Source of the DNA: Sporosarcina sp. FSL K6-3457
GTDB taxonomy: Bacteria; Bacillota; Bacilli; Bacillales_A; Planococcaceae
NCBI RefSeq assembly: GCF_038007285.1
Contig: NZ_JBBOWX010000001.1
Coordinates: forward strand, 2,931,501 to 2,995,500
Reading direction: 5' to 3'
Length of the DNA: 64,000 nucleotides
Part shown: positions 46,572 through 54,933 of the stretch, in pieces
Position numbering within the stretch: the stretch's first letter is position 1
How the letters are laid out: each line of letters starts with the position of its first letter
Made by a program: the position numbers and the translations under genes
Notes under the pieces: model-generated
What the model was told of the DNA's origin: nothing
Seen by the model: the letters and a program-made list of their open reading frames with translations, nothing else
The model's database searches: none

Positions 46572-47270
46572 TTATTGTTTATATCCTACGTGGCCCGCCG
46601 CCGCACCACCGCTATACCCTTTATAAGAAACACCTGCAAAGCCTGCTTCCGTAAACAGCTGTGCAAGCTGCTTCTTACCAGGAAAATCATCCGCTGACTC
46701 TTGTAGCCATGAATATTCCTTATAACTCTTCGCAAATATTTTTCCAAATGCAGGCATAATGAATTTGAAATAAAAACGGAACAACTGCCTGTAAACCGGT
46801 ATTTCAGTTTGAGACGTCTCCAAGCAAGCAATCATACCACCCGGCTTAAGGACACGATTCATTTCTTTCAATACCGTCAAATAATCCGGTACATTACGCA
46901 ATCCAAAACCAATTGTTACATAGTCAAATGAATTATTTGGGAAAGGCAATTCCATTGCATTTCCCTGCACAAGCGTAATATTGGGGTGTTTCTCCGTTTT
47001 TGGTCGTCCAACCTCTAACATACCTTCACTAAAATCCAGTCCCGTTACATGACCTGCCGTTCCTGCTGCTTCGGCTAAAGCGATCGTCCAGTCTGCCGTC
47101 CCACAACAGACATCTAGCACATGCGCCCCCTCACGAACATTCATCCGTACCATAATATCATTACGCCATTTTTTATGTTGGTTAAAACTGATAACAGAAT
47201 TCATCTTATCGTAATCGCCAGATATTTTTTCAAAGACTTTATGGACCTTTTGTTCTTTAAGTGTCGCCAA
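46572..47270 (-). CDS. menG: Demethylmenaquinone methyltransferase
   Basis: Last step of menaquinone synthesis. 232 residues; SAM motif [10 protein letters not shown], then the MenG/UbiE signatures [17 protein letters not shown] and [13 protein letters not shown]. Start TTG 47270 behind AGAGG. Between hepS and hepT, the standard hepS-menG-hepT cluster; its product feeds the QcrABC complex encoded in this window. Confidence 0.95.
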   Translation of the reverse strand: MATLKEQKVHKVFEKISGDYDKMNSVISFNQHKKWRNDIMVRMNVREGAHVLDVCCGTADWTIALAEAAGTAGHVTGLDFSEGMLEVGRPKTEKHPNITLVQGNAMELPFPNNSFDYVTIGFGLRNVPDYLTVLKEMNRVLKPGGMIACLETSQTEIPVYRQLFRFYFKFIMPAFGKIFAKSYKEYSWLQESADDFPGKKQLAQLFTEAGFAGVSYKGYSGGAAAGHVGYKQ

Positions 47271-47301
47271 GAGTCATACCTCTTTTCTATGCAAATACTT
47301 C

Positions 47302-48000
47302 CTAAATCGTTTTACCAAGGAGCGGTAACGCTAGATTCTGAATTTCCTGCTGCAAAATAGGTGCTAAGAAATCGGCCGCCTGAAGAGCATCTCGCAGTTC
47401 ATCGTGTAGCAGTGTTATTGCATGATCTACGTTTGCTGTATTTCCACCAAGTAGCCCACTCTCTAACCTAAGTAGCGGCAATGCTGCATTGGCCAGCGTA
47501 GCGTATTGTGAAAAACCGAATGTATGTAAGAAATCCGTTATACATCCCGCTTCAATGATCCCAACAGCCTCAATCAATTGGACCGATTCATCTGGTAGTC
47601 GTTGATGAAACGTTGTCTTCACTTCGTTAATATGTCCAATCGTTCTTGACAGTGATTGAATGAAACCCAATTCTGGAATGGACGCAAGAAGTCGATAATG
47701 AACCCCACTAAAATGATCACCTGATAATACTGTAAGCTGCTGTTGCTTTGATGTGGCATCCGACACATTGATAGCATCATGCGCCTCAAACGCTGCGTGG
47801 ACAGCACCAACTGCGATAGCCGCTGTATTTAAACGTTCTGTCCACCGCTCTCCGTTCAACATCGGTAGAAGAAGGAAGAAAGCTTTAGCAGCATCAATCG
47901 GCATCTGCCCAACATCCCTTTCCACAATCGGCTCGTAAAGGGATTGCTCCAATTCACTTATATACTTTTCGATATACTGTTTAATTTTTTGTCTTTCCAT
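47302..48000 (-). CDS. hepS: Heptaprenyl diphosphate synthase component 1
   Basis: Non-catalytic partner of HepT that sets product length, 232 residues from ATG 48000 (GGAG 8 bases upstream). It is mostly helical with no aspartate-rich motif, as expected. FEAHDAINV and VLSGDHFSGVHYRLLASIPEL-like stretches resemble the HepPPSyn family. Confidence 0.88.
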   Translation of the reverse strand: MERQKIKQYIEKYISELEQSLYEPIVERDVGQMPIDAAKAFFLLLPMLNGERWTERLNTAAIAVGAVHAAFEAHDAINVSDATSKQQQLTVLSGDHFSGVHYRLLASIPELGFIQSLSRTIGHINEVKTTFHQRLPDESVQLIEAVGIIEAGCITDFLHTFGFSQYATLANAALPLLRLESGLLGGNTANVDHAITLLHDELRDALQAADFLAPILQQEIQNLALPLLGKTI

Positions 48001-48050
48001 CGTCGGATCTCCATTCAAAGACGTCTCCGGAAGAGTGTGCCATAGTCGAA

Positions 48051-48272
48051 TTAGTCCTTCGCTTCGCTTGACACGACACCATATGCCGTATGAACGTCGG
48101 CTTTGCCTCGTATTTTCATCGCTGACGTATGTTCAGTGAACTGGGCAATCATCACTTCACCACGATCCAATTTTTCCGTATGGTGAAACTTGGTATCATT
48201 GCCTCTCGTCAGTCCGATAACGTTCACGCCATCCTCTTGCGCTTTAATAACAATGTAGTCAGGTTGTGTCAT
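48051..48272 (-). CDS. mtrB: Trp RNA-binding attenuation protein (TRAP)
   Basis: 73-residue subunit of an 11-mer ring that binds tryptophan and GAG/UAG repeats in trp leader [26 protein letters not shown] and [23 protein letters not shown] closely follow B. subtilis TRAP, with the KKR RNA-binding residues largely kept. It lies downstream of folE as in mtrAB. No trp gene is in this window. Confidence 0.95.
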   Translation of the reverse strand: MTQPDYIVIKAQEDGVNVIGLTRGNDTKFHHTEKLDRGEVMIAQFTEHTSAMKIRGKADVHTAYGVVSSEAKD

Positions 48273-48339
48273 GTCTACCTCTCCTGTCTGTTATATACGG
48301 CCTTATCATATCATAAAAAAGGAACTGCCCGCAAAGACC

Positions 48340-48912
48340 TCAAGTCATTTTAATAAGTGATAAGATTTCAGCCCGCTTGACATCGTCCTGTTCATAGATC
48401 CCCCGCGCTACCGTCGTCACTGTTTTTGCACCCGGTTTTTTGATGCCCCGCATTGTCATACACATATGCTCTGCCTCGACAATGACATAGACACCAATCG
48501 GATTCAACATCTCCATCATTGCGTCAGCTACCGTGGATGTAATTCTTTCTTGCAATTGTGGTCTTCTAGCAGTTGTTTCGACCGCTCTTGCCAATTTGCT
48601 GAGGCCTGCAACTGCGCCACCACGTGGTATGTATGCAATATGTGCATGGCCGAAAAACGGCACAAGATGATGTTCACACATCGAATGAAAGGGTATATCT
48701 TTCACAAGCACAACTTCATCATGATTTTCATGGAAAACTGTTTTAAAATAATCCCTTGGATCTTTGTTTAACCCCTCAAATACTTCGGCATACATTTTCG
48801 CAACCCGTTTCGGAGTATCGATCAGACCTTCGCGTTCAGGATTTTCACCAATCGCTTCCAGGATCATTGTCACTGCCTTCTCTATCTTTCCATAATCGAC
48901 ATCATTCATCAT
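48340..48912 (-). CDS. folE: GTP cyclohydrolase I
   Basis: First step of folate synthesis from GTP. 190 residues; zinc ligands in [11 protein letters not shown] and the later Cys in [12 protein letters not shown], catalytic region [28 protein letters not shown]. Called mtrA in B. subtilis; mtrB follows. Confidence 0.95.
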   Translation of the reverse strand: MMNDVDYGKIEKAVTMILEAIGENPEREGLIDTPKRVAKMYAEVFEGLNKDPRDYFKTVFHENHDEVVLVKDIPFHSMCEHHLVPFFGHAHIAYIPRGGAVAGLSKLARAVETTARRPQLQERITSTVADAMMEMLNPIGVYVIVEAEHMCMTMRGIKKPGAKTVTTVARGIYEQDDVKRAEILSLIKMT

Positions 48913-48931
48913 ACGAATCCTCCTAAATTGG

Positions 48932-49019
48932 AAATCAATTACGCCTCGGCGTAATTGTGTCCAGATTTTGAATCAAACGAGCTCGATTCAAAATCTGTGA
49001 CATCCGCCTGAGGCTTTAT
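48932..49019 (+). repeat. R1 palindromic repeat, full copy
   Basis: AATTACGCC-TC-GGCGTAATT hairpin, GATTTTGAATC/GATTCAAAATC perfect inverted pair around AAACGAGCTC, then GTGACATCCGCCTGAGGC. Directly upstream of folE. Confidence 0.75.
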
Positions 49020-49056
49020 CAGGGAGGAATCGAATTGCATTCCTCCCTGATAAAGC
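49013..49056. repeat. H2 hairpin with perfect 18-bp stem
   Basis: GCTTTATCAGGGAGGAAT (49013-49030), loop CGAATTGC, ATTCCTCCCTGATAAAGC (49039-49056). It is fused to the R1 end. Confidence 0.75.
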
Positions 49057-49140
49057 TATTCCAACAAAAATAGTAGCACACTCCCTCATCCCCGTACAGT
49101 TCGCATACTTCTTTAAGCGATGAATATTAAGGTGAAAGGA

Positions 49141-49191
49141 AAGAAGTCCGACCAAAGTACCTGATAATCAGATACGCCGGACGGACTTCTA
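49141..49191 (-). terminator. hbs terminator
   Basis: AGAAGTCCG and CGGACTTCT pair around an inner hairpin (ATCTGATTATCAG). On the minus strand TTTCCTTTC follows. Confidence 0.7.
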
Positions 49192-49205
49192 TGTAAACTT
49201 GAAGA

Positions 49206-49478
49206 TTATTTCACCGCGTCTTTAAGCGCTTTACCCGCTTTAAAAGCAGGAACTTTGCTTGCTGCGATATCGATTTCTTCCCCAGATTGTGGGTTACGTC
49301 CTTTACGAGCTGCACGCTCACGAACTTCAAAGTTTCCGAAACCAATCAGTTGTACTTTCTCACCCTTTGCAAGAGTAGACTGGATCGTTTCGAATACAGC
49401 TTCAACAGCTTTTGTTGCATCTTTCTTCGTTAGACCTGCTGCCTCGGCCACAGAGTTAATCAATTCTGTTTTATTCAC
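49206..49478 (-). CDS. hbs: DNA-binding protein HU
   Basis: Histone-like nucleoid protein of 90 residues. GTG 49478 is chosen: GGAGG lies 8 bases upstream, and the product then begins (M)[15 protein letters not shown] like B. subtilis HBsu. [20 protein letters not shown] is the HU signature and beta-arm start. Downstream are folE and mtrB, upstream spoIVA. A short R1 fragment fused to an H2 hairpin lies in its leader. Confidence 0.95.
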   Translation of the reverse strand: MNKTELINSVAEAAGLTKKDATKAVEAVFETIQSTLAKGEKVQLIGFGNFEVRERAARKGRNPQSGEEIDIAASKVPAFKAGKALKDAVK

Positions 49479-49508
49479 ACCATTCACCTCCTCTCAAAGG
49501 AAATTCAA

Positions 49509-49556
49509 ACAATTACGCTTCAGTGGAATGGAACTTCACATTCCACCCTGAGAAGC
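49509..49556. repeat. R1 left end fused to an H2 hairpin in the hbs leader
   Basis: AATTACGC is joined to GCTTC...TGGAATG, loop GAACTTCA (49531-49538), CATTCCA...GAAGC. It lies about 20 bases upstream of the hbs ribosome binding site. Confidence 0.55.
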
Positions 49557-49650
49557 TTCAATACTGTAAAAAGAGTATCACAACAAAAACCATGACGCAA
49601 CAATATTATCGCTGTTTTCCTATTATCACGCACTTTCTACGTAAAAAAGC

Positions 49651-49683
49651 AGAAAAAGATCCGTTTTTGACGGATCTTTTTCT
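49651..49683. terminator. spoIVA terminator
   Basis: AGAAAAAGATCCGT and ACGGATCTTTTTCT form a 14-bp stem with a 5-base loop. The T-runs are inside the stem on both strands. Confidence 0.85.
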
Positions 49684-49779
49684 AAATCAATTACGCCTCG
49701 GAGTAATTGTGTCCCAATTTTGAATTGCGCTTGCGCAATTAACTCCCTTCAAAATTTGTGACATCCGCCGGAGGCTTAA
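49684..49779 (+). repeat. R1 palindromic repeat, full copy
   Basis: AATTACGCC-TC-GGAGTAATT hairpin, AATTTTGAATTGCGC/GCGCAATT and TTCAAAATTTG inverted parts, then GTGACATCCGCCGGAGGC. It is the mRNA 3' region of spoIVA. Confidence 0.75.
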
Positions 49780-49817
49780 CTTGAATCAGCATGGGGGCTT
49801 CTGCTGATTCAAGTTAA
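49776..49817. repeat. H1 hairpin containing the spoIVA stop codon
   Basis: TTAACTTGAATCAGCA (49776-49791), 10-base loop, TGCTGATTCAAGTTAA (49802-49817): a perfect 16-bp stem. The TAA of spoIVA (49814-49816) is inside the right arm. Confidence 0.75.
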
Positions 49818-51292
49818 ACGATAAATGTAATCATACCTTTGTTGCCATCGTTGACCATTTGTTCAATGGTTTCACGTAGACGTTTTCTTGCATTTTGTGG
49901 AACAGAAGCCGTTTTAAAGCGGATGCTTTCCTTCATAACTTCATGAAGTGGTGTACCAAAAAGCTGTGTTTCCCAGAGCGCTTCTCTGTCATGCAAATAA
50001 GCATTTTTTAATTCTTTTAGTAGATGATGACTATGAAATTCGGAGCCAATTAAAGGAGAAAACTCCGCTTCCATATCGACTCGAATAATATGAAGGGATG
50101 GCGCCGTCGCTTTCATACGAACACCAAAAAAATTATTTTGTTTAATCAATTCAGGTGCGGAAGGATTGAAATCTTCAATCGTCGGGAGCGCAACACCATA
50201 CCCTTGTTTTCTGGCTGTATCAATTGCTTCGGCGTACATATTGTAAGATTTTTTTGCTTTTGCAGCTTCTTTCACAAATAATAACCAATCTTTTTTAGTC
50301 CCAATTTCCTGCCCTGTAATGCCCTCACAAATTTCACGGAAAGCCTGTTCATCCATATCAATTTTCACAATCGCTCTACCCTTACCTGCATCTACTTCGA
50401 TAACTTCAGCATTTCTGACATACTTTTCGTCCTTCAATCGTTCCGCAAGCTCCTGCACTTTGCGGATTTTTGATACCTCAAGAAAGCCCTCATTAATAAC
50501 TCTGTCGATGTTTGCATTTAACTCGTGCTCACTTCCAAGTACATCCATCCAGTCCGGCTTCTGTACATCGATATCGGTAATTGGAAACTCGTAAAGTGCT
50601 TCTTTTAAAATAAGTTGAATTTCCTGCGCATTCAGCTGGTCAGCACTAATTGCAATAACAGGTACTCCATACGTTTCATGCAACTCATGCTTCAATGCTA
50701 CCGTTCTATCATTCGCCGGCATCTTGGAGTTTAAAACAATGACAAATGGTTTACCAATATCTTTCAATTTATTGATAATTTCAACCTCTGCCACTGCCGC
50801 TGCTGCCCGTGGAATATTGTTAACTGTTCCGTCCGTCGTTACAAGTATTCCAATCGTGGAGTGGTCCCGAATGACTTTGTCCGTTCCGATACGTGCCGCC
50901 TCTTCAAATGGGATTGGTTCATTATGCCATGGCGTATGAACGTATTTTGGACCATCCTCATCTTCATAACCCTTCACACCATCAATCACATAACCGACAC
51001 AATCAGCAAGACGGATCTGGAATTTCAACTCCCCGTCCCCCACAGCAACCGATGTCCCTTGTGCAGGTACAAATTTCGGTTCTGAAGTCATAATAATGGG
51101 ACCGGGTGAACTTTGTGGAAGTTCGTCCTGTGCTCGAATCCGATCTGACGCTTCCGTCATGTTCGGAATGACGACTTCTTCCATTACCCTTTTCACGAAC
51201 GTCGATTTCCCTACACGAACAGGGCCGACAACACCAATGTAAATATCACCGTCTGTACGTCTAGCTAGACTTTCATACAATTCTTCTTTCAA
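49814..51292 (-). CDS. spoIVA: Stage IV sporulation protein A (spore coat basement ATPase)
   Basis: ATPase of 492 residues that polymerises on the forespore outer membrane as the base of the coat. Walker A GPVRVGKST is near residue 25, the TRAFAC-like Walker B is in RLADCVGYVIDG. The C-terminal end with the membrane-targeting segment is intact. Start TTG 51292 behind GGAGGG. A sigma-E-like -10 (CATAAACT) lies at 51321-51328, weakly supported. A firm marker of an endospore former. Confidence 0.96.
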   Translation of the reverse strand: MKEELYESLARRTDGDIYIGVVGPVRVGKSTFVKRVMEEVVIPNMTEASDRIRAQDELPQSSPGPIIMTSEPKFVPAQGTSVAVGDGELKFQIRLADCVGYVIDGVKGYEDEDGPKYVHTPWHNEPIPFEEAARIGTDKVIRDHSTIGILVTTDGTVNNIPRAAAAVAEVEIINKLKDIGKPFVIVLNSKMPANDRTVALKHELHETYGVPVIAISADQLNAQEIQLILKEALYEFPITDIDVQKPDWMDVLGSEHELNANIDRVINEGFLEVSKIRKVQELAERLKDEKYVRNAEVIEVDAGKGRAIVKIDMDEQAFREICEGITGQEIGTKKDWLLFVKEAAKAKKSYNMYAEAIDTARKQGYGVALPTIEDFNPSAPELIKQNNFFGVRMKATAPSLHIIRVDMEAEFSPLIGSEFHSHHLLKELKNAYLHDREALWETQLFGTPLHEVMKESIRFKTASVPQNARKRLRETIEQMVNDGNKGMITFIV

Positions 51293-51331
51293 TCCATCGC
51301 CCTCCTTTTCTGCGCATATTAGTTTATGTAT

Positions 51332-51369
51332 AAAAAAAACGTTTCATGCGCGTGGCATGAAACGTTTTT
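51332..51369 (-). terminator. yphE-yphF terminator
   Basis: AAACGTTTCATGC and GCATGAAACGTTT form a perfect 13-bp stem with a 5-base loop. On the minus strand a run of T follows. Confidence 0.88.
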
Positions 51370-51401
51370 ATAACTTTATTCAATAAGAGCTCAACACTCT
51401 G

Positions 51402-51441
51402 GCTGAATTAGATGGAATGAAGTTCAATTCCTTCCTAATCC
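51402..51441. repeat. H2 hairpin downstream of yphF
   Basis: ATTAGATGGAAT, loop GAAGTTCA (51419-51426), ATTCCTTCCTAAT: imperfect outer stem, perfect GGAAT/ATTCC inner stem. Confidence 0.55.
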
Positions 51442-51461
51442 GACATGTGTTTAATTTAGTT

Positions 51462-52175
51462 TCATTTCTTCATAAAGACAGGTTCGTTCTGATCATTCAC
51501 AGTGTAAGGCAGTGAATAAGCCGGTAACACTAGGTAATTATCCACTAAAAGATGGCGGATATCTTCTCCTTCTTTCACATCCGGTTGTTGTTCTTGTAAA
51601 ATCCGGTTCAAGTCAATTGAATAATCAATGTAAAAAATCCCATCACCACCAATGACAATCGGTAAAAAGGTATCCGAATAAGGACTTGGAACAGTTGGTT
51701 GTTCCTTAAAGCCCATCGCTTTATAATCAACCGCGTACACATTTTCACCGACAGATTCGTTAAATGGCACACGACCATTGATATTTTTACGCAAATTCAA
51801 TTCACGAATCCGTTCTGCTGATCGCAAATCCACCAGTTTGACTGTTGGATTATCCTCGACATCCATCAAGACATACTGATAGACACCGCCTGTTTCATAG
51901 CTATTCGCAGGCAGTTTTTCCGTATAAGCCGGTACAATTTTAGTAAATTCAATAGGATATTTGATATAAATATCAGTTTCTAAATCTTTTGTTTTTATCG
52001 GTAATAACCCACCAGAACTCGTTTGAAATGCGTCTACCGCCTTTTGGATTATCTCTACTTGGTCTGCATACGGAGTCACTTGAGCTGCTTTTTCATCGTC
52101 CGGATACATACAACCTGAAAGAAGAATAATTGAGGAAAAAATGACAATCCCCATTTTTTTCACTGTCACTTTCAT
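51462..52175 (-). CDS. yphF: YphF-like lipoprotein
   Basis: 237 residues with a lipoprotein signal: MKVTVKKMGIVIFSSIILLSGC, lipobox LSGC, mature Cys at 22. The mature part is soluble with no domain I recognise. Position upstream of spoIVA and downstream of yphE matches B. subtilis YphF. It overlaps the yphE stop by 4 bases. Function unknown. Confidence 0.8.
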   Translation of the reverse strand: MKVTVKKMGIVIFSSIILLSGCMYPDDEKAAQVTPYADQVEIIQKAVDAFQTSSGGLLPIKTKDLETDIYIKYPIEFTKIVPAYTEKLPANSYETGGVYQYVLMDVEDNPTVKLVDLRSAERIRELNLRKNINGRVPFNESVGENVYAVDYKAMGFKEQPTVPSPYSDTFLPIVIGGDGIFYIDYSIDLNRILQEQQPDVKEGEDIRHLLVDNYLVLPAYSLPYTVNDQNEPVFMKK

Positions 52176-52378
52176 GCTGCTCCTCCTGTCGGGCCATTAA
52201 ACACCAAGTAAACCATCGCTAAAAACGAGAAGATAAGTAAAGCGTAAGCGATGATGGCAAACAATAATTTAAGTACTTTATTTTGAAGCTTATGTCGGCT
52301 CGCATAAATAAGACCCATGGAAATTACCATGAATCCCATTGCATAAAAGGATAGCCACATTTTATCCATAGAGGACAA
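52172..52378 (-). CDS. yphE: YphE-like small membrane protein (DUF2768)
   Basis: 68 residues with two membrane helices (SFYAMGFMVISMGLIYASR and LLFAIIAYALLIFSFLAMVYLV). TTG 52378 is preferred because GGGGGA is 6 bases upstream; ATG six codons earlier would include that site. Small, hydrophobic, coupled to yphF. Function unknown. Confidence 0.75.
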   Translation of the reverse strand: MSSMDKMWLSFYAMGFMVISMGLIYASRHKLQNKVLKLLFAIIAYALLIFSFLAMVYLVFNGPTGGAA

Positions 52379-52416
52379 GGGAAGTCCCCCTTTCATAAAG
52401 ATCCACTCACTGGAAG

Positions 52417-52456
52417 TTTACCAGGGAGGCATTGAACTTCATGCCTCCCTGGTAAA
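52417..52456. repeat. H2 hairpin abutting the gpsA stop
   Basis: TTTACCAGGGAGGCAT (52417-52432), loop TGAACTTC, ATGCCTCCCTGGTAAA (52441-52456): a perfect 16-bp stem that ends exactly where the gpsA TAA begins. There is no U-tract after it. Confidence 0.75.
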
Positions 52457-53479
52457 TTAGCGGTGGTCAAATAAATCTTCGACTTCTTGCTTCTTCATCC
52501 GGTTCATCAGCCGGTCAACTGCTTCTTTCGGTGGAACATTTTCGAATACAATTGAATAGAGTGCTTCGGTAAGCGGCATAGAAACCGCATGCAGCTCTGC
52601 TAGCTGGTGAGCCGCCTTAGCCGTTCTGATGCCTTCTATGACCATCCCCATGCCCGAAACGACCTGTTCAAGACTATTCCCTTGCCCGAGCATATTGCCC
52701 GCCTTCCAGTTGCGTGAATGGACACTTGTACACGTCACAATTAGATCACCAAGACCCGTCAAACCAGAAAACGTCAGAGGATTTGCCCCCATCTTCATGC
52801 CTAGTCTTGATATTTCCGCTAAACCGCGCGTAATTAGCGCAGCTTTTGCGTTATCACCATAACCGAGCCCGTCAGAAATACCTGCAGCCAGTGCAATGAC
52901 GTTTTTAAGGGCAGCTCCAATTTCCACACCTACAATATCCGGGTTCGTATAGACACGGAAGTAATTATTCATGAACATGTCCTGTACTCGTTCAGCTGCC
53001 GCTAAATCGACCGAAGCAGCTGTTACAGTTGTTGGGTGTCTAAGAACAACTTCCTCTGCGTGGCTAGGCCCAGAAAGCGCTACAATGGCTTGTACTTTGG
53101 CGGGCGACAATTCTTCCGCAATCATTTCCGATATCCGCTTCAATGAATCGGGTTCAATCCCTTTTGAAACATGGACGACGAGCTTTTGCCCAATCGGCAT
53201 GGTATTCAGTTCGGAGCATATTTGGCGTATCCCTTTTGTCGGAACAGCGATGATTACGATATCACCATGCATCGCTGCTGCTTCCAAATCTGACGTTGCT
53301 GTTAAAGTCGTTGGTAACGAAATCCCTGGCAAATAAGCATGATTTGTATGCTCATCATTTATTTCAGCAGATTGGACAGGACGTCTTGCCCAGAGTAGAC
53401 AGTCATGACCGTTTTCAGCCAGAACAAAGGCGATTGCCGTTCCCCAGCTACCAGCACCAATAACGGTTACTTTCTCCAT
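52457..53479 (-). CDS. gpsA: NAD(P)-dependent glycerol-3-phosphate dehydrogenase
   Basis: Makes sn-glycerol 3-phosphate for phospholipids. 340 residues from ATG 53479 behind GAAAGGGTG. VIGAGSWGTAIA is the nucleotide motif; GAALKNVIALAAGISDGLGYGDN holds the catalytic lysine. It lies next to der, as in B. subtilis, with yphE and yphF downstream. Confidence 0.95.
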   Translation of the reverse strand: MEKVTVIGAGSWGTAIAFVLAENGHDCLLWARRPVQSAEINDEHTNHAYLPGISLPTTLTATSDLEAAAMHGDIVIIAVPTKGIRQICSELNTMPIGQKLVVHVSKGIEPDSLKRISEMIAEELSPAKVQAIVALSGPSHAEEVVLRHPTTVTAASVDLAAAERVQDMFMNNYFRVYTNPDIVGVEIGAALKNVIALAAGISDGLGYGDNAKAALITRGLAEISRLGMKMGANPLTFSGLTGLGDLIVTCTSVHSRNWKAGNMLGQGNSLEQVVSGMGMVIEGIRTAKAAHQLAELHAVSMPLTEALYSIVFENVPPKEAVDRLMNRMKKQEVEDLFDHR

Positions 53480-53497
53480 TTGATACACCCTTTCACC

Positions 53498-54808
53498 TTA
53501 GCTTCTTGCACGTGTAATGAGTCGAATTGGCGTTCCTTCGAAGCCAAACGATTCCCGAAGACGGTTTTGTAAAAAACGTTCATAGGAGAAGTGCATGATT
53601 TCAGGTTCATTGACAAAGACAACAAATGTCGGTGGCTTAATGGCAACTTGTGTCGCATAGTAAATACGCAGTCGACGACCTTTTTCTGAAGGTGCTGGAT
53701 TTCTTGCAACAGCGTCTTCTACCACTTCATTTAAGACACTTGACTGAATACGTAGCGCATGATTTTCACTGATCTGCTTGACTTGATCAAACAATGTTGT
53801 GACGCGCTGTCTTGTTTTTGCTGAAACAAACGCGATCGGTGCATAATCAAGAAATTGGAAGTTATCACGAATATCTGCAATATACTTATTCATCGTCTTG
53901 TCATCTTTTTCAACGGCATCCCATTTATTAACGACAAACATAACGCCTTTTCCTGCATCTTCTGCATAGCCGGCAATCCGTTTGTCCATCTCTCGAATGC
54001 CTTCTTCCCCATTGATGACAATGAGCACAACATCCGAACGATCTATCGCCTTTAATGCACGAAGCACAGCATACTTCTCTACATTTTCATAAACCTTTCC
54101 TTTTTTACGCATTCCAGCTGTATCAATAATCTTATATTTTTGTCCATCAAATTCATAAGACGTATCAATAGCATCTACTGTTGTGCCAGGAATATTACTA
54201 ACGATTACGCGTTCTTCACCTAAAAACGCATTGACAAGCGATGATTTCCCGACATTCGGTCTCCCGATTAATGAAAAACGGATGACATCATCTTCAATCG
54301 CTTCATCACCCGGTTCTGGGAAGCTTTTTGCAACTGCATCCAGTAAATCACCAAGTCCAAGTCCGTGAGAGCCTGAAATTGGATATGGATCGCCAAATCC
54401 TAACGAATAGAAATCATAAATCATATCCCTCATATCAGGGTTATCAATCTTATTCACCGCAAGAACGACAGGTTTTTTTGTTTTGTACAAGATTTTAGCC
54501 ACCTGCTCATCCGCATCAGTAACACCTTCACGGCCATTTACTAGAAAAATAATAACATCCGCTTCGTCAATTGCAATTTCTGCTTGCGAACGGATTTGCT
54601 CAAGAAAAGGCTCGTCCCCAATATCAATCCCGCCTGTATCGATGAGGTTAAAATCATGGCTCAGCCAATCTGCTGAGCTATAAATGCGGTCACGCGTAAC
54701 ACCCGCGACATCTTCTACAATCGAAATACGTTCTCCAACGATTCGGTTAAATATTGTCGATTTCCCGACGTTTGGTCTTCCGACAATCGCCACTGTTGGT
54801 TTAGTCAT
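53498..54808 (-). CDS. der: Ribosome biogenesis GTPase Der (EngA)
   Basis: Double GTPase for 50S assembly, 436 residues from ATG 54808 (an ATG two codons earlier is possible). G1 motifs GRPNVGKST and GRPNVGKSS mark the two G domains, with DTGG and DTAG as G3 and NKID and NKWD as G4. The C-terminal KH-like domain follows (about 350-436). Confidence 0.96.
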   Translation of the reverse strand: MTKPTVAIVGRPNVGKSTIFNRIVGERISIVEDVAGVTRDRIYSSADWLSHDFNLIDTGGIDIGDEPFLEQIRSQAEIAIDEADVIIFLVNGREGVTDADEQVAKILYKTKKPVVLAVNKIDNPDMRDMIYDFYSLGFGDPYPISGSHGLGLGDLLDAVAKSFPEPGDEAIEDDVIRFSLIGRPNVGKSSLVNAFLGEERVIVSNIPGTTVDAIDTSYEFDGQKYKIIDTAGMRKKGKVYENVEKYAVLRALKAIDRSDVVLIVINGEEGIREMDKRIAGYAEDAGKGVMFVVNKWDAVEKDDKTMNKYIADIRDNFQFLDYAPIAFVSAKTRQRVTTLFDQVKQISENHALRIQSSVLNEVVEDAVARNPAPSEKGRRLRIYYATQVAIKPPTFVVFVNEPEIMHFSYERFLQNRLRESFGFEGTPIRLITRARS

Positions 54809-54851
54809 AATCATACATCCTTCCAGCTTATCTTCTGCATATTATACACAC

Positions 54852-54888
54852 AAAAAGATGATGATGCTATAAAAGCATCATCATCCAT
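54852..54888 (-). terminator. cmk-plsC-rpsA terminator
   Basis: GATGATGATGC and GCATCATCATC pair around TATAAAA. On the minus strand TTTTTGTG follows. Confidence 0.87.
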
Positions 54889-54933
54889 ACAACTACTTGT
54901 TCATAATGTTCACACGCCGCCTAAAAGTCACGG

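Noticed and set aside
52417..52456. gpsA terminator
   Set aside because: The stem is strong, but the minus strand continues CTTCCAGTGAG with no U-run, so I list it as an H2 repeat hairpin.
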